A program made the position numbers and the translations under genes. A DNA stretch of 8,115 nt, from NCBI GenBank assembly GCA_903866485.1, contig CAIPNT010000150.1, positions 1 through 8,115 on the forward strand, in the 5' to 3' direction. The notes beneath the pieces were generated by a model. That model was not told where the DNA came from and made no database searches. It was given only the letters and a program-made list of their open reading frames with translations. This document shows, one piece after another, positions 6,061 through 8,115 of this stretch (the stretch's first letter is position 1; each line of letters opens with the position of its first letter). The stretch is from an uncultured Micrococcales bacterium. Its GTDB lineage: Bacteria; Actinomycetota; Actinomycetes; Actinomycetales; Microbacteriaceae.

Positions 6061-6075
6061 GTTGTTTTAGACAAC
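6061..6075. promoter_or_regulatory. Probable ROK operator, site B (regulator side)
   Basis: GTTGTTTTAGACAAC is a palindrome with GTTGT/ACAAC arms, in the same orientation as site A and 64 bp from it centre to centre, close to six helical turns. It directly abuts a candidate -35 of the regulator promoter, so binding here would be expected to repress the regulator's own operon. Confidence 0.55.
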
Positions 6076-6103
6076 TTGGGGCTCTGCTGCAAGTGCATAG
6101 GTT
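6076..6103 (+). promoter_or_regulatory. Candidate promoter of the ROK regulator operon
   Basis: TTGGGG (6076-6081) and TAGGTT (6098-6103) are separated by 16 bp and fit a weak -35 and a TAnnnT -10. Predicted transcription start is near 6110, giving a leader of about 30 nt that contains AAGGGAG ribosome sites at 6107-6113 and 6127-6133. No competing better promoter was seen on this strand. Confidence 0.4.
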
Positions 6104-6138
6104 TATAAGGGAGTGTTTACCTAGTGAAGGGAGAAATC

Positions 6139-7362
6139 GTGGATTCCAAGGTTCAAGCCGGCTCATTTGTCGGGCGAAACCGCGAAGACGTTCGCCAGTT
6201 CAACCTCTCTATCGTGCTCAGAATGCTGCATTTTGCCGGCACAGTCTCTCGCTCTCAGCTCACTTCGGCTTCGGGCCTAAACCGCTCGACCATTTCTGGC
6301 CTAGTTAACGAACTCGAAGATCTTGGTCTTGTTACCGAGTCGATGGGTGAGTCATCCAGCGGCGCCGGTCGGCCGAGCCTCATGGTTTCGGCAGCCGAAG
6401 ATGTAGTTGCCTTTTCGGTGAACCCCGATGTCGACGCGACAACCGTTGGCGTGGTCACGCTTGGCGGACACGTGATCACCAAACGTCGCTTTCAAACCCG
6501 GCTTCAACCAACTGCTCAAGAGGCGGCCCAGATTGCCGGCAGACTAATCAACGAGTTGCGTGACGAACTTGCGCCTAACACCAAGATTGCCGGAGTCGGT
6601 GCCGCTGTGCCTGGTCAGGTGCGGCTTGCCGATGGTGTTGTGCGCCTGGCGCCACACCTCAACTGGGTTGAGCAGCCTTTCGGTGCCATGATTGGGCAGC
6701 TCACCGGGCTGCCAGTCTTTCTTGATAACGACGCCAGCCTGGGTTGCATGGCCGAGCGAAACTTTGGTGTGGGCCGAGGCTTTGACGATGTGGTCTATCT
6801 GTTCTCGGGCTCTGGTGGCATCGGTGGTGGCGCAATCGTGAATGGCCAACAGTTGAGAGGCGCATCCGGTTATGCGGGTGAGTTAGGTCACGTGCGCATC
6901 TCAGACTCAACCTCGAGCGACTATTCTGGCTTGCCTGGCACCCTCGAGTCGCTGGTTAGGCGCGATGACCTGCTCGAGGTGTTCAAACTCGACAGTGCCA
7001 CGGATGAAGAACTCGAGAATGAGATTTTGGCCGTTCGAGATGCGCGGTCGAGTCAGGCTGGCAAGATGCTTAGCCTTCAGGTTGAGGCGTTGGCCCTAGG
7101 GTTGGCCAGTTTTGTCAACATCTTTAACCCCGAGGTGGTTATCGTAGCCGGATTCTTGGGAGCCGTTTTTGACTATGAACAACACCGATTCTTAGAGGTG
7201 CTGAAAGCCAATTCTCTTGCGGCCTCGAATGAACGTGTGATTGTGCGCCGCAGCGGTCTCGGTTCAGACTTGCTCATGATTGGCGCCGCCGAGTTGCCGT
7301 TTCGCAGTCTCTTGGCAAGGCCATCAGAGTTTGAATTTGTTCGCGCTAAGGCAAGGCGTTGA
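6139..7362 (+). CDS. ROK-family transcriptional repressor (XylR/NagC-like)
   Basis: This is a DNA-binding sugar-responsive regulator, 407 residues from GTG 6139. That start has GGGAG 5 nt upstream; GTG 6124 would add five residues and has a more distant site. The N-terminal winged helix-turn-helix covers about residues 20-85: SRSQLTSASGLNRSTISGLV as recognition region and GAGRPS as wing. The ROK (repressor, ORF, kinase) sugar-binding domain follows, with GVGAAVPGQV (152-161), the DNDA segment (196-199), a Gly-rich SGSGGIGGGAIVNG (223-236) and GYAGELGH (244-251). The downstream zinc site CxCGxxGCLE typical of ROK proteins is replaced by YSGLPGTLES, with no cysteines. It is divergent from the transporter and is the natural candidate to bind the twin palindromes between them. 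The inducer is probably the transported sugar or its phosphate. The downstream oxidoreductase starts 2 nt later. Confidence 0.88.
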   Translation: MDSKVQAGSFVGRNREDVRQFNLSIVLRMLHFAGTVSRSQLTSASGLNRSTISGLVNELEDLGLVTESMGESSSGAGRPSLMVSAAEDVVAFSVNPDVDATTVGVVTLGGHVITKRRFQTRLQPTAQEAAQIAGRLINELRDELAPNTKIAGVGAAVPGQVRLADGVVRLAPHLNWVEQPFGAMIGQLTGLPVFLDNDASLGCMAERNFGVGRGFDDVVYLFSGSGGIGGGAIVNGQQLRGASGYAGELGHVRISDSTSSDYSGLPGTLESLVRRDDLLEVFKLDSATDEELENEILAVRDARSSQAGKMLSLQVEALALGLASFVNIFNPEVVIVAGFLGAVFDYEQHRFLEVLKANSLAASNERVIVRRSGLGSDLLMIGAAELPFRSLLARPSEFEFVRAKARR

Positions 7363-7364
7363 AC

Positions 7365-8115
7365 ATGATGAAGCAACAATTTGACTACGATGTGGCCATC
7401 ATCGGATCGGGTTTTGGTGGCTCGGTCGCCGCGCTTCGGCTAACCGAAAAGGGTTATCGTGTTGTGGTCATAGAGGCAGGCGCCAGATTTGAAGATCACC
7501 AATTTGCCAAGAACTCGTTTGACCTCAAAAGGTTTCTCTTTTTTCCAAAGCTGGGCATGACCGGCATCCAACGAATTGATCTTTTAAAGAACGTTCTGGT
7601 GATGTCGGGTGCCGGAGTTGGCGGTGGCTCACTGGTGTATGCCAACACCCTCTATCGTCCGCCGGTCGAGTTCTATCAGACCGGCTCTTGGGTGGGCCTC
7701 GAAGACTGGAAGACTGTGCTTGCCCCGCACTATGCCACAGCCGAACGAATGCTGGGCGTGACCAAAAACCCGTTCTTCAGCCCTGCCGACCTGATGCTCA
7801 AGCGCTCTGCTGAGCGACTCGGTTTTGGTGACACCTTTCAAATGGCGCCACTGGGCATCACCTTTGCCAACGAATCACAAAATCCAGGTGAGCAAATTGA
7901 CGACCCATATTTTGATGGACTAGGGCCTAAGCGCACCACCTGCATCAACTGCGGCGAGTGCATGACCGGCTGCCGGCACGGCGCCAAAAACACCCTGGTC
8001 AAGAACTATCTTTATCTGGCCGAGAATGCCGGTGCCGAGGTCTGGCCGCTGACTCAGGTGAAGGTCGTCAGAGACTTGCCGGATGGCGGTTTCGAGCTGC
8101 CACTTCGCCGGGTGG
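7365..8115 (+). CDS. GMC-family FAD oxidoreductase, ChoD/cholesterol-oxidase-like (3' end outside window)
   Basis: The first 250 residues of a flavoprotein run off the window. The dinucleotide-binding motif GSGFGG is at 14-19, with Glu37 in VVVIEAG to hold the FAD ribose. The GMC block SGAGVGGGSLVYAN is at 81-94. A Cys-rich segment CINCGECMTGC holds C193, C196, C199 and C203 (spacing C-x2-C-x2-C-x3-C), followed by RHGAKNTLVKNYL, a combination seen in the ChoD-like actinobacterial branch. Members oxidise alcohols, using FAD; many are called cholesterol oxidases by homology without proof, and a sterol substrate here is not supported. No signal peptide is present. ATG 7365 or 7368 may start the protein; the first is 2 nt after the ROK stop, so the two are probably cotranscribed. 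Whether it acts on the imported sugar is speculation; choD-like genes also occur next to guaB in actinobacteria. Confidence 0.85.
   Translation, partial: MMKQQFDYDVAIIGSGFGGSVAALRLTEKGYRVVVIEAGARFEDHQFAKNSFDLKRFLFFPKLGMTGIQRIDLLKNVLVMSGAGVGGGSLVYANTLYRPPVEFYQTGSWVGLEDWKTVLAPHYATAERMLGVTKNPFFSPADLMLKRSAERLGFGDTFQMAPLGITFANESQNPGEQIDDPYFDGLGPKRTTCINCGECMTGCRHGAKNTLVKNYLYLAENAGAEVWPLTQVKVVRDLPDGGFELPLRRV

Noticed and set aside
6124..6138. GTG 6124 as start of the ROK regulator
   Set aside because: Its GGGAG is 10 nt away, whereas GTG 6139 has GGGAG at 5 nt; the extra five residues lie before any conserved position. It remains possible.
5915..6138. Riboswitch or small RNA in the 224-bp divergent region
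   Set aside because: The structure seen is a set of short DNA palindromes spread over both promoters; no conserved riboswitch core or terminator/antiterminator pair was recognised.
5952..6308. 118-codon + strand open frame across the intergenic region
   Set aside because: It overlaps the control region and the ROK start out of frame, contains the palindromes, and shows no domain-like sequence or ribosome site.
6544..6910. Minus-strand open frames inside the ROK gene
   Set aside because: They are antisense to conserved ROK motifs, rich in His/Arg/Thr as expected of shadow frames, and lack ribosome sites.
1..8115. Insertion sequence, phage, toxin-antitoxin or defence system
   Set aside because: No transposase, integrase, terminal repeats, direct-repeat borders or defence domains are visible; gene content is ordinary chromosomal metabolism, transport and surface proteins.

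Overview
The window looks like chromosomal DNA of a high-GC Gram-positive bacterium (Actinomycetota), most likely a Microbacteriaceae member with a streamlined genome. This rests on moderate GC content, TAnnnT promoter elements placed for leaderless transcription, and actinobacterial protein variants: a single-domain XylG-type ATPase, a ChoD-like GMC oxidoreductase and a Cys-containing OmpA-like surface domain. The genus is an inference; no rRNA or other marker gene is present.

Left part (1-2705, all + strand): the C-terminus of a surface protein; a small secreted or membrane-anchored protein with three perfect 13-residue thrombospondin type 3 calcium-binding repeats; an RBBP9/YdeN-like serine hydrolase; and a saccharopine dehydrogenase-family oxidoreductase. 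The three complete genes each have a TAnnnT hexamer exactly 6 nt before the ATG and no Shine-Dalgarno, so each is probably transcribed as a leaderless mRNA from its own promoter. A long hairpin at 2726-2767 separates this block from the convergent operon to its right.

Middle part (2776-5914, - strand, read right to left): a CUT2-class sugar ABC transporter in the order lipoprotein binding protein (XylF-like), ATPase (XylG-like, one nucleotide-binding domain), permease (XylH-like). The binding-protein gene has extreme codon bias, stops in all three frames and a strong hairpin just downstream. This is the usual arrangement for making more binding protein than membrane components.

Right part (5915-8115): a 224-bp divergent control region, then a ROK-family repressor and, 2 nt later, a GMC oxidoreductase cut by the window edge. 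The control region holds two near-identical 15-bp palindromes (GTTGyykTAGACAAC) with centres 64 bp apart, plus two further perfect inverted repeats. The simplest model is that the ROK protein binds the twin palindromes and controls both the transporter and its own operon in response to the imported sugar. Substrate identity (xylose or another monosaccharide) cannot be settled from sequence alone. No phage, CRISPR, IS or tRNA signal was seen. Nothing here is clearly a new system; the most interesting points are the regulatory architecture and the small calcium-repeat protein.
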